From an uncultured Ruminococcus sp. (GTDB lineage: Bacteria > Bacillota > Clostridia > Oscillospirales > Ruminococcaceae): DNA of 12,194 nucleotides. Location: assembly GCA_947178195.1 (NCBI GenBank), contig CAMWXM010000071.1:1-12194 (forward strand), given 5' to 3'. The notes under the pieces were generated by a model. It worked only from the letters and a program-made list of their open reading frames with translations. It made no database searches and was not told where the DNA came from. Of the stretch, positions 7,190-12,194 are shown one piece after another. Within the stretch, counting starts at the first letter, position 1, and every line of letters begins with the position of its first letter. The position numbers were made by a program, and so were the translations under genes.

Positions 7190-8401
7190 TCAAATAAGAA
7201 TATATTTATGCTCGGGAGTAAGCAACACTGCTCCCATCATTTCAAGCTCCGTCATAGCCGACATAATATCAAACAATTCCATGTCGGTCATTACGCTTAT
7301 CTCATCGGCATGCTTCGCACCGCTTTTCATGCAGCCTACTATCGCCTGCTGCTTATCGTCCATTTCATCAAAAAGACTCTCCCAGCGGTCCGAAGTTTCC
7401 GTTATTTCCATAGTTTTTTCTTCTTTTTTGGCAGCTTTTTTCCTGTTCTTAACACGGCTGTCACGATAAGGAATATCATCCTCTCCGTAAAGCTCCGGCC
7501 ATTTCACCATTGAATCATAATTTTTAAATCCGCCGTTTCTGTAATATTCAAAAAGAATATCAAGATGGCTGAATACCGGTATTGCGCCGTCACGAAGATA
7601 TTTTATAACGCCTGAGTATCTTTTATCAAATATATCCCCCGGCGGAATGCAGAAAACCGTCCTTCCCTGGTCGGTAGCATGCGCAGCGGTAATAAGTGAA
7701 CCGCTGGTTTCCGATGCTTCAGTTATCAACGTACCGAAGCACATTCCTGAAATAATTCTGTTTCTAACATGAAAGCAATGTCTGTCAGGATGAGTACCCG
7801 GAAGAAATTCCGTTATGACTGCTCCGTTGATCACAATAAATTTCTTTGCACTTTCATTATCCTTAGGATAAGGTACATCTATTCCGCTTGCCAGAACTGC
7901 TACTGTACAGCCATTCTGATTCAGTACGCCCTTATGCGCCGCCGAATCCAGTCCCAGCGCAAATCCGCTTACTACGGCAAATTCTCTCCTTGCAAGCTCC
8001 GAGCATATCCTTTCCGTAACCTCTGCGCTGTAAACAGAAGGGTTTCTTGTTCCAACGCATGCCACTGCCGGACGGCTGTTGAAATTTTCAATATTTCCCA
8101 TACAAAACAGTACGGCAGGAGGATTAGAAATATTCCTGAGTAAGGGTGGATAATTTTCATCCTCAAAGGTGATGATCCTGTATCCATTATCTTCGCAGTA
8201 TTTGATTATACTGTCGCACTGTTCTATATGTGTTGAAACTGCCTTTTTCCTTTCTGTCAGATTCATCGAAGGGTGAGAGCCGCCGCAGACCGCCTCGTAT
8301 GCTGCCACAACATTTTTAAATGGCGTTACCATATCCCATATTCTCTCATTGCCCGGACGAAACGCCATCACAAACCACAGCCAATAACGTGCATTCTTCA
8401 T
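7190..8401 (-). CDS. dprA: DNA-processing protein DprA (Smf)
   Basis: DprA binds incoming single-stranded DNA and loads RecA during transformation; it is widely kept in species not known to be competent. The 403-residue protein has an N-terminal helical region, then the Rossmann-like domain (about 108-285) with VACVGTRNPSVYSAEVTERI, VVSGFALGLDSAAHKGVLNQ, TVAVLASGIDVPYPKDN, RNRIISGMCFGTLITEASETSGSLITA and CIPPGDIFDKRYSG. A Lys/Glu-rich linker (RVKNRKKAAKKEEKT) joins a C-terminal winged-helix-like domain (about 345-403, DEISVMTDMELFDIMSAMTELEMMG). The ATG at 8401 overlaps the stop of the preceding methylase in an ATGA arrangement with GGGAG 9 bases upstream; a GTG at 8416 is a poorer alternative. 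topA follows 46 bases after its stop, a dprA-topA pairing common in Firmicutes. Confidence 0.96.
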   Translation of the reverse strand: MKNARYWLWFVMAFRPGNERIWDMVTPFKNVVAAYEAVCGGSHPSMNLTERKKAVSTHIEQCDSIIKYCEDNGYRIITFEDENYPPLLRNISNPPAVLFCMGNIENFNSRPAVACVGTRNPSVYSAEVTERICSELARREFAVVSGFALGLDSAAHKGVLNQNGCTVAVLASGIDVPYPKDNESAKKFIVINGAVITEFLPGTHPDRHCFHVRNRIISGMCFGTLITEASETSGSLITAAHATDQGRTVFCIPPGDIFDKRYSGVIKYLRDGAIPVFSHLDILFEYYRNGGFKNYDSMVKWPELYGEDDIPYRDSRVKNRKKAAKKEEKTMEITETSDRWESLFDEMDDKQQAIVGCMKSGAKHADEISVMTDMELFDIMSAMTELEMMGAVLLTPEHKYILI

Positions 8402-9189
8402 TTCATCAGCTCCCACATTATAATGCCTGTAGCCATTGCAGCATTAAGAGATTCGATATTCCCGTTCATTTTTATTGTTATTCTTTCTGTGCATCTTGAT
8501 GCTAGCTCTTCCGGCAGTCCGTTTCCCTCGTTACCGATAAAAATTGCGCCGCCCTTTGAAAAATCAATAGCTTTAAGGTCTGCTGCGCTGTTATCCACAA
8601 CAGCTGCAAAGGACGCAGTCTGAGCCTCTTCAAGCTTTGCAAAAATATCATCCTCATCAATATCATAAAATACGGGTATTCTGAAAAGCGAGCCCATAGT
8701 CGCCCTTACTACCTTAGGATTATAAATATCGCAGCTTCTGGAAAAAATCACTCCATCAAGTCCCATAGCATCAGCAGTTCTGATTATCATACCTGCGTTT
8801 CCGGGGTCCTGTATATGGGAAAGAACCACATATCTGCCATGCTTTTTCATGGTCGGCAATTCTTCTCTGCCCTCAATAAAGCTGCATTGGGCAAATATCC
8901 CCTGAGTTTTACCGGTATCAGATATTCTGCCTCCCAATTCATCGGATATAAGCAGCTTCTGAACATTTTTATATTTTTTCAGCTCTTCCCGGAATTTTTC
9001 CAATGCGCTTTCGGTTATAAACAGCTTCTCTATAGGCGCATTATTGCTGAGAGCGTCGAACACAAGCCGGCTTCCCTCAAGGGCGAATAACCTTGTTTTT
9101 ACCCTTTCCTTTTTTGAAATAATAAGCTTTCTGAAAAGCTTTACAGAAGGGTTATCCTTTGAAATTACAATTTCAGATAGAAAATTCAT
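8398..9189 (-). CDS. TrmH/SpoU-family RNA 2'-O-ribose methyltransferase
   Basis: A SAM-dependent knotted (SPOUT) methyltransferase of 263 residues, probably acting on rRNA; the exact nucleotide cannot be read from sequence. The N-terminal substrate-binding domain covers about 1-105 (LFALEGSRLVFDAL; TQGIFA). The knot domain carries the three SpoU motifs: DPGNAGMIIRTADAMG (128-143) with the motif 1 Asn and Arg, IFIGNEGNGLPEEL (216-229), and MNGNIESLNAAMATGIIMWE (241-260). The ATG at 9189 has GGGGGAG 3 bases upstream, closer than usual. It is the first gene after the rplT terminator-like hairpin, and I see no convincing promoter in the 28 bases between, so it may depend on read-through. Its stop overlaps dprA (ATGA). 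It resembles the RlmB/YsgA-like branch; no symbol is assigned. Confidence 0.93.
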   Translation of the reverse strand: MNFLSEIVISKDNPSVKLFRKLIISKKERVKTRLFALEGSRLVFDALSNNAPIEKLFITESALEKFREELKKYKNVQKLLISDELGGRISDTGKTQGIFAQCSFIEGREELPTMKKHGRYVVLSHIQDPGNAGMIIRTADAMGLDGVIFSRSCDIYNPKVVRATMGSLFRIPVFYDIDEDDIFAKLEEAQTASFAAVVDNSAADLKAIDFSKGGAIFIGNEGNGLPEELASRCTERITIKMNGNIESLNAAMATGIIMWELMK

Positions 9190-9217
9190 ATACTCCCCCG
9201 AAACAAAAATTTAAATG

Positions 9218-9252
9218 AAAACACGCTCTGGCATTAACCGAAAGCGTGTTTT
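9218..9252 (-). terminator. Rho-independent terminator-like hairpin after rplT
   Basis: A perfect 10-base inverted repeat, AAAACACGCT (9218-9227) with AGCGTGTTTT (9243-9252), separated by a 15-base loop and starting 10 bases after the rplT stop at 9262. On the minus strand the arm itself ends in TTTT and the following bases are A/T-rich but interrupted by C. Read on the plus strand the hairpin ends in five Ts. It probably ends or thins out the infC-rpmI-rplT transcript; the imperfect T tract would let some polymerase through into the methylase gene. Confidence 0.75.
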
Positions 9253-9261
9253 TAATTAAAA

Positions 9262-9615
9262 TTAAAGGGCTGTTTTTGCCTTTTCAACAATAGCTGTAAA
9301 GCCTGCAGGATCGCTGATTGCGATTTCTGAAAGCATCTTACGATTTAATGTAATACCCGACTTCTTAACGCCGTTCATAAACTGTGAATAATTTATATTG
9401 TTGAGCTTGCAAGCTGCGCTGATTCTTGTGATCCAGAGTCTTCTGAAGTCTCTTTTCTTATGCTTACGACCTGCAAAAGCATAGTTGCCCGACTTCATAA
9501 CAGCCTGTTTTGCCATTTTAAAATGCTTGCTCTTAGCGCCCCAGTATCCCTTTGCAAGCTTGAGCGTTTTATTTCTTCTCTTGCGAGTCATCATCGCACC
9601 CTTAACACGTGCCAT
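9262..9615 (-). CDS. rplT: 50S ribosomal protein L20
   Basis: L20 binds 23S rRNA early and is needed for assembly of the 50S subunit; in Firmicutes and E. coli it also represses its own operon by binding the mRNA leader. The 117 residues are the usual length. The N-terminus MARVKGAMMTRKRRNKTLKLAKGY is the long basic extension that threads into the rRNA; the globular part includes GRKHKKRDFRRLWITRI and NGVKKSGITLNRKMLSEIA. The ATG at 9615 has GGAGGT 7 bases upstream, 38 bases after the rpmI stop. It is the last gene of infC-rpmI-rplT and is followed by a terminator-like hairpin. It is the expected effector of the attenuator upstream of infC. Confidence 0.98.
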   Translation of the reverse strand: MARVKGAMMTRKRRNKTLKLAKGYWGAKSKHFKMAKQAVMKSGNYAFAGRKHKKRDFRRLWITRISAACKLNNINYSQFMNGVKKSGITLNRKMLSEIAISDPAGFTAIVEKAKTAL

Positions 9616-9653
9616 AGTCTATACCTCCGTTTTATTTTTTTACCTGTTACATT

Positions 9654-9857
9654 TTACATATAAGGAATTAACTTCTTGACTGTCGGAGCGTTTGTCTCGC
9701 TTGCTACACCTGCGTTACGAGCAATTCTCTTTCTCTTTGTATCCTTCTGTGTAAGTCTATGTCTTTTATTTGTGTGCTGATATTTTACCTTACCGTTTTT
9801 TGTCAGCTTAAAACGCTTTTTTGCGCCTGAATGTGTTTTAACCTTAACCTTTGACAT
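9654..9857 (-). CDS. rpmI: 50S ribosomal protein L35
   Basis: A small basic large-subunit protein of 67 residues. VKVKTHSGAKKRFKLTKNGKVK, then HTNKRHRLTQKDTKRKR and the C-terminal VKKLIPYM are the recognisable L35 pattern. The ATG at 9857 has AAAGGAGG 9 bases upstream, and that site overlaps the infC stop codon (TAAAGGAGG), so the gene lies directly after infC and is likely coupled to it. Order and spacing match the conserved infC-rpmI-rplT operon. Confidence 0.98.
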   Translation of the reverse strand: MSKVKVKTHSGAKKRFKLTKNGKVKYQHTNKRHRLTQKDTKRKRIARNAGVASETNAPTVKKLIPYM

Positions 9858-9872
9858 TACCCTTTTCCTCCT

Positions 9873-10394
9873 TTATTTATTGGATGCTTTCGGCGACATG
9901 AACATAACTATGCTGCGTCCTTCCATTTTAGCCGGCTTATCTACAACTCCGAATTCCGAGCATGCGTCTCTGAATTTATCAAGAAGCTCCTCGCCCAGCT
10001 GCGGATGTGCAATAGCACGCTTACGAAATCTTACGGATATTTTAAGCTTATCCCCGTTTTTCAGAAATTTCTGAGCCTGATTAACCTTGGTATTGAAGTC
10101 GTGAGTATCTATAGCGGAAAACATTCTGATTTCCTTAATCTCAACCACCTTCTGATTTTTTCTTGCCTCTTTTTCTTTCTTTGCCTGTTCAAAGCGATAC
10201 TTGTTATAATCAAGTATACGGCATACCGGCGGTTTTGCCGTCGGAGCAATCTTCACAAGATCAAGATCCTTTTCATATGCCCTTTTCTGCGCTTCCTTTG
10301 CGGAAACAACTCCGATCTTGGTTCCGTCAGCGTCAATCAGAAGAATTTCTTTATCTCTGATTTCTTCATTAATCTGCAGTTCCTGTTTGCTAAT
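9873..10394 (-). CDS. infC: Translation initiation factor IF-3, probable AUU start
   Basis: IF-3 binds the 30S subunit, prevents premature joining of 50S, and rejects non-standard start codons. No ATG, GTG or TTG is properly placed. The strong GGAGGTG at 10409-10403 is followed 8 bases later by ATT at 10394-10392, while the in-frame TTG six bases earlier is only two bases from that site. Starting at ATT gives 173 residues, (M)SKQELQINEEIRDKEILL, the normal length and N-terminus of the family. AUU initiation of infC is known in E. coli, where it allows IF-3 to control its own level. The N-domain spans about 1-75; LVKIAPTAKPPVCRILDY and KEKEARKNQKVVEIKEIR lead into the C-domain (VRFRKRAIAHPQLGEELL). 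The ATG at 10466 lies inside the attenuator hairpin and is rejected as start. Confidence 0.95.
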   Translation of the reverse strand: MSKQELQINEEIRDKEILLIDADGTKIGVVSAKEAQKRAYEKDLDLVKIAPTAKPPVCRILDYNKYRFEQAKKEKEARKNQKVVEIKEIRMFSAIDTHDFNTKVNQAQKFLKNGDKLKISVRFRKRAIAHPQLGEELLDKFRDACSEFGVVDKPAKMEGRSIVMFMSPKASNK

Positions 10395-10575
10395 TGTCAA
10401 GCACCTCCATGTTATATTCTTTGCCGAAAAACAAAAAAATGAGCGCAGATATGATTCAGCACTCATGAATACGCAAACCGACTTATGCTCTTACGCCGCC
10501 GGAGCTTTACTTCATTATTGACCACTGCGAATATTTCATCTTGTGGTGAGAACTGAAATTCTGCTTTGTTTCACC
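10395..10575 (-). promoter_or_regulatory. infC operon leader with mutually exclusive helices (candidate L20 leader)
   Basis: About 180 nucleotides lie between the predicted transcription start (G at 10575/10574) and infC. Three competing helices can be drawn. (a) The transcript's first bases GGUGA (10575-10571) pair with UCACC (10549-10545). (b) UCAGUUCUCA (10556-10547) pairs with UGAGUGCUGA (10465-10456), nine of ten positions including one G-U. (c) The latter segment is also the 5' arm of the terminator at 10439-10466. Helix (a) would block (b) and permit termination; helix (b) would prevent it. infC-rpmI-rplT leaders in Firmicutes are known to be controlled by L20 through transcription attenuation, so this is the expected place. 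The binding-site mimic of 23S rRNA was not identified by eye. Confidence 0.7.
10433..10466 (-). terminator. Attenuator terminator in the infC leader
   Basis: Minus-strand hairpin AUGAGUGC (10466-10459) with GCGCUCAU (10446-10439), eight pairs including one U-G, with two further pairs inside after a U-U mismatch and a six-base loop. It is followed at once by a run of Us (10438-10433). It ends about 24 bases before the infC ribosome binding site, so a transcript stopping here would contain no gene: a classic attenuation position. Confidence 0.8.
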
Positions 10576-10611
10576 AATAAATTATATACCATTATTTCCA
10601 ATTTGTCAAGC
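10564..10611 (-). repeat. Promoter direct repeat, copy A (downstream)
   Basis: This 48-base block, which contains the whole infC promoter and its first transcribed bases, matches 10866-10914 in the same orientation at about 42 of 49 aligned positions with a single one-base gap. The region from the -10 box to the first transcribed bases is identical (TATAATTTATTGGT). Confidence 0.85.
10581..10609 (-). promoter_or_regulatory. Consensus sigma-A promoter for infC-rpmI-rplT
   Basis: Minus-strand TTGACA (10609-10604), a 17-base spacer and TATAAT (10586-10581): both hexamers and the spacing match the vegetative consensus exactly. The likely start is G at 10575 or 10574. It is nearly the same sequence as the promoter at 10883-10912. 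Confidence 0.92.
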
Positions 10612-10648
10612 TTTTTTTTATTTTATTCACATTTAAAGCAATATTTCA

Positions 10649-10875
10649 TAAAATAAGGGCAACACCGCATACAATAATATGTGCAGTATTGCTATATATG
10701 ATATATTACTATGTAAATTATCAATAATCTGAACACTTCCTGCCTGTATGACATTACCGTTTTCCTTGATAATAATTTAAGTTTTAGGCTTTATCTCCAG
10801 CCTTTCAATAATTTTTACAGATCACATAACTTACGGCAATACCACGCAAGCTTTGGCGGTATTGCCTTTATTTTA
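10649..10875. repeat. 20-base terminal inverted repeats bounding a 227-base segment
   Basis: The left end (10649-10668) and the reverse complement of the right end (10856-10875) agree at 18 of 20 positions; the shared core reads GGCAAYACCGC. Two further inner copies of the GCAATAC motif (10836-10845 and 10683-10692 region) make each end a palindrome as well. No target-site duplication is visible in the flanks. The same bases form the closing helix of the RNA candidate. Confidence 0.7.
10659..10692 (-). terminator. Possible terminator hairpin at the 3' end of the ncRNA candidate
   Basis: Minus-strand GCAAUACUGCA (10692-10682) pairs with UGCGGUGUUGC (10669-10659) over 11 positions (G-U pairs included) around a 12-base loop, followed by CCUUAUUUUAU. 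The U tract is interrupted. It would stop transcripts from both spoIIR and the upstream promoter before they reach the infC promoter. Confidence 0.45.
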
Positions 10876-10914
10876 CCAATAAATTATATATCATTTATTT
10901 CATGTTTGTCAAGC
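10866..10914 (-). repeat. Promoter direct repeat, copy B (upstream)
   Basis: The counterpart of 10564-10611, about 303 bases away on the same strand. Differences are confined to the spacer, which is one base longer, and two transcribed positions. Similarity stops soon after the start site: the two transcripts are otherwise unlike. Confidence 0.85.
10883..10912 (-). promoter_or_regulatory. Sigma-A promoter upstream of the ncRNA candidate
   Basis: Minus-strand TTGACA (10912-10907), an 18-base spacer and TATAAT (10888-10883), both hexamers perfect. The -35 box begins 12 bases after the spoIIR stop. The likely first base is G at 10877 or 10876, at the outer edge of the inverted repeat. No protein gene follows for about 480 bases, which is why an RNA gene is suspected. 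Confidence 0.88.
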
Positions 10915-10923
10915 ATTATTGTC

Positions 10924-11544
10924 TCAAAACCATTCGCTCAGCTTTTTTTTAATGCTGTGATACCATTCAACACATTTGAATTTCACCTCATATTCATCGG
11001 GATTTTTCATAACATCAAGCTGCTTTTCATCAAAATACTCATCCGCCTTTTTCATGTCAGAGTCAACATTTTCAGCAGCAGGAATACATAGCGGCGGATA
11101 CATAACACACCACCAGTTGTGTCCCTGTGCCTCCCCTATTGTGACCCTAAGAGCGTCATAGCTTCCGGCAGGCATTGTAATACCGCCGTATTCACGGGCG
11201 TCAAATTCCATATTCACTACCTGAGTACATGCAGTATAATCATAGCCTTTTTCATGGATAGTATCGAGAACAATATCGTTTATCTCTTCCCTTTTCTGCT
11301 CTGCGCATAGCTTCATGTCTTCCAGAGTTTTACATTCTCCGAAAAATTCGTCAGATTTTTCAAGCAGCTTATCCCTGACGCAAAGCTTCAGAGCCTGATC
11401 CTCCTCACTGTCCGAATTTGCCAGAATATGCATTCTCAGCACATCTTGTTCTATGCTGCCGAGAGTATTCTCAAAATCTGCAAAATTTGTAAATACAATG
11501 CTTCCTAATAATCCCATAAGTAAAATAACATCTGTTTTTTTCAT
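10924..11544 (-). CDS. spoIIR: Stage II sporulation protein R
   Basis: SpoIIR is the forespore signalling protein that activates the mother-cell protease SpoIIGA, so that pro-sigma-E is processed; its presence implies an endospore-forming lineage. The 206 residues begin with a hydrophobic export or anchor segment (DVILLMGLLGSIVFTNF, about 5-21), followed by the family block VLRMHILANSDSEEDQALKL, and VRDKLLEKSDEFF. The C-terminal half holds AGSYDALRVTIGEAQGHNWW and CVMYPPLC, the family's most characteristic stretch, and ends in a basic SIKKKLSEWF. The ATG at 11544 has AGAGGTG 6 bases upstream; a GTG at 11553 lies inside that ribosome binding site and is rejected. In B. subtilis the gene is sigma-F dependent; I could not find a convincing sigma-F promoter in the 140 bases upstream. 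No terminator separates it from the promoter behind it. Confidence 0.95.
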   Translation of the reverse strand: MKKTDVILLMGLLGSIVFTNFADFENTLGSIEQDVLRMHILANSDSEEDQALKLCVRDKLLEKSDEFFGECKTLEDMKLCAEQKREEINDIVLDTIHEKGYDYTACTQVVNMEFDAREYGGITMPAGSYDALRVTIGEAQGHNWWCVMYPPLCIPAAENVDSDMKKADEYFDEKQLDVMKNPDEYEVKFKCVEWYHSIKKKLSEWF

Positions 11545-11626
11545 GCTGATCACCTCTTGATCTGATTATTGGAATATATTTACAATTTTATTCAAAATAT
11601 AAATTGATGAAAGGAATTTTTTTATA

Positions 11627-11655
11627 TTGATTTTTTTGTTGAAACATGTTATAAT
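11627..11655 (+). promoter_or_regulatory. Sigma-A promoter for nfeD
   Basis: TTGATT (11627-11632), a 17-base spacer and TATAAT (11650-11655). It lies in the 147-base interval between the divergent spoIIR and nfeD starts, pointing toward nfeD, with a predicted start near 11662. Confidence 0.85.
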
Positions 11656-11691
11656 TTAAAAAATAAAGTTTGAAAGGAGAAAAATGTAGTA

Positions 11692-12141
11692 ATGGGTATG
11701 CAGACCATCTATCTGATAATATGGGGCGTTATTTTTGCTGCAATGATAATAGCCGAGCTGACTTCGCTGCAGTTTATATCTATATGGTTCGCAGCAGGAG
11801 CTGCCGCCGCTTTTATTGCTGCACTGATCGGAACAGAAATGTGGGTTCAGCTAATGGTATTTGGGGTCACATCGCTGGTCTTGCTTATTTTCACACGTCC
11901 TCTTCTGCGGAAATTCAGAATAGAAAACGACGAACCTACAGATATTAATATAAATGTAGGGAGAACCGCAGTAGTGATCGAGGATATCAACAATAGTACC
12001 GGAAAGGGCAGAGCAAGGCTTGACGGCGTGGATTGGAAGGCTGTATCTTTGGATAACAGCATTATTCCCCAGGACAGCATAGTAGAAGTCGGAGAAATAA
12101 AAGGCACCAGACTTTATGTGCTGCCGACAAAGACAAAATAA
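11692..12141 (+). CDS. NfeD-like membrane protein
   Basis: A 149-residue short-form NfeD protein. Three hydrophobic helices (about 5-24, 28-46 and 50-67) are followed by a basic stretch (RPLLRKFR) and a soluble C-terminal domain (about 85-146) with the NfeD OB-fold pattern: VGRTAVVIEDI, GKGRARLDGVDWKAVS, IPQDSIVEVGEIKGTRLYV. NfeD proteins work with SPFH/flotillin or stomatin partners in membrane microdomains, and the next gene may be that partner. The start is unsettled: AGGAG (11675-11679) is 12 bases from the ATG at 11692, which is long, but only 4 bases from an ATG at 11684 that is followed at once by a TAG stop. A second in-frame ATG lies at 11698. Divergent from spoIIR, with its own promoter. 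Confidence 0.9.
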   Translation: MGMQTIYLIIWGVIFAAMIIAELTSLQFISIWFAAGAAAAFIAALIGTEMWVQLMVFGVTSLVLLIFTRPLLRKFRIENDEPTDININVGRTAVVIEDINNSTGKGRARLDGVDWKAVSLDNSIIPQDSIVEVGEIKGTRLYVLPTKTK

Positions 12142-12166
12142 TTTTATTAAAACATGGAGGAAAAAA

Positions 12167-12194
12167 ATGGAATTTATTATTATTGGAATTATCG
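12167..12194 (+). CDS. Start of a gene after nfeD, probably SPFH/stomatin-like (cut off)
   Basis: Only nine codons are inside the window: MEFIIIGII, a hydrophobic start. The ATG at 12167 has GGAGG 7 bases upstream and begins 25 bases after the nfeD stop. Stomatin/flotillin-type proteins start with a short hydrophobic segment and are commonly encoded next to nfeD, so this assignment is inferred from context; the residues themselves prove only a gene start. Confidence 0.5.

Larger units (their letters stand above)
10649..10877 (-). ncRNA. Candidate structured non-coding RNA (rod-shaped, possibly 6S-like)
   Basis: About 229 nucleotides with no convincing reading frame, starting where the promoter at 10883-10912 should initiate. 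The ends are complementary over 20 positions (10875-10856 with 10668-10649; one A-C mismatch and one U-G). Further nested helices pair 10845-10836 with 10692-10683 (10 pairs), 10827-10821 with 10702-10696 (7 pairs) and 10819-10805 with 10724-10712 (13 pairs, AA bulge), leaving an 80-base apical part with a small hairpin at 10803-10786. Alternatively the ends fold locally, giving hairpins 10835-10866 and 10659-10692; the latter, followed by CCUUAUUUUAU, could be its terminator. A long rod closed by its own ends is the layout of 6S RNA, but I do not recognise conserved 6S bases, so that name is only a hypothesis. A non-autonomous mobile element with inverted ends is the main alternative. Confidence 0.5.

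Noticed and set aside
6806..7513. Long open frame (235 codons) on the plus strand across the topA-dprA junction
   Set aside because: It runs antisense to two clearly identified genes, has no recognisable domain, and shows the Ser/Leu/Phe-rich composition typical of a reverse-strand shadow.
10390..10410. TTGACA within the infC start region as a further promoter
   Set aside because: The hexamer is present, but no -10-like sequence follows at 16-18 bases; it is coding and start-site sequence.
10005..10442. Open frame of about 145 codons on the plus strand opposite infC
   Set aside because: It lies wholly antisense to infC and its leader, has no ribosome site or homology by eye, and is best explained as a shadow of the coding bias of infC.
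10395..10466. infC extended to the ATG at 10466, adding about 24 residues
   Set aside because: This ATG is inside the attenuator hairpin, has no ribosome site, and the added residues (MSAESYLRSFF...) do not look like IF-3. The GGAGGTG and AUU arrangement explains the start better.
10649..10875. A miniature inverted-repeat transposable element
   Set aside because: The inverted and partly palindromic ends fit, but no target-site duplication is visible, no transposase is nearby, and the predicted start of a perfect promoter falls exactly at one end. Kept as the main alternative to an RNA gene, not as the call.
11554..11691. Sigma-F promoter for spoIIR
   Set aside because: Expected from B. subtilis, and the region is A/T-rich, but no stretch matched the GYATA and GGNNANANT boxes at proper spacing well enough to report.
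11670..11948. Second plus-strand frame starting before nfeD
   Set aside because: It overlaps nfeD in another frame, is rich in Cys, Tyr and Arg with no family pattern, while the NfeD frame has clear helices and an OB-fold.

Overview
The window looks like a low-GC Gram-positive chromosome of the class Clostridia, probably a Ruminococcaceae/Oscillospiraceae-type endospore former. The grounds are strong AGGAGG-type ribosome binding sites, a consensus TTGACA/TATAAT promoter, the folate-dependent tRNA methylase TrmFO, the sporulation signal SpoIIR, and the gene content. No phage, IS transposase, CRISPR, tRNA or rRNA was recognised. Nearly everything lies on the minus strand; only nfeD and the gene after it are on the plus strand.

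In transcription order on the minus strand: spoIIR (11544-10924); a strong promoter directly followed by a roughly 229-nt structured non-coding RNA candidate (10877-10649); a second, nearly identical promoter driving a 180-nt leader with an attenuator; then infC-rpmI-rplT (10394-9262). After a hairpin come a tightly packed housekeeping run, trmH-family methylase, dprA, topA and trmFO (9189-3755), with stop/start overlaps at two of its three junctions. The same gene run continues through five consecutive membrane-protein genes (3768-1091) that are paralogs of one another, then plsX and the first 25 codons of rnc (77-1). Opposite spoIIR, a clear promoter drives nfeD, followed by the first codons of a gene that is probably an SPFH/stomatin partner.

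The ordinary parts make initiation factor 3 and ribosomal proteins L35 and L20, modify rRNA and tRNA, relax DNA, process incoming DNA, and start phospholipid synthesis. The two unusual parts are (1) the array of six homologous four-helix membrane modules in five genes, wedged between trmFO and plsX, one gene being an internal tandem fusion, and (2) the spoIIR-infC interval. That interval holds duplicated promoters, an RNA that can fold end to end into a rod beginning at its predicted first base, and an infC leader in which three mutually exclusive helices can be drawn by eye. infC itself appears to start at an AUU codon. All RNA structures were paired by hand, without energy calculation or covariation, and no family assignment was checked by search.
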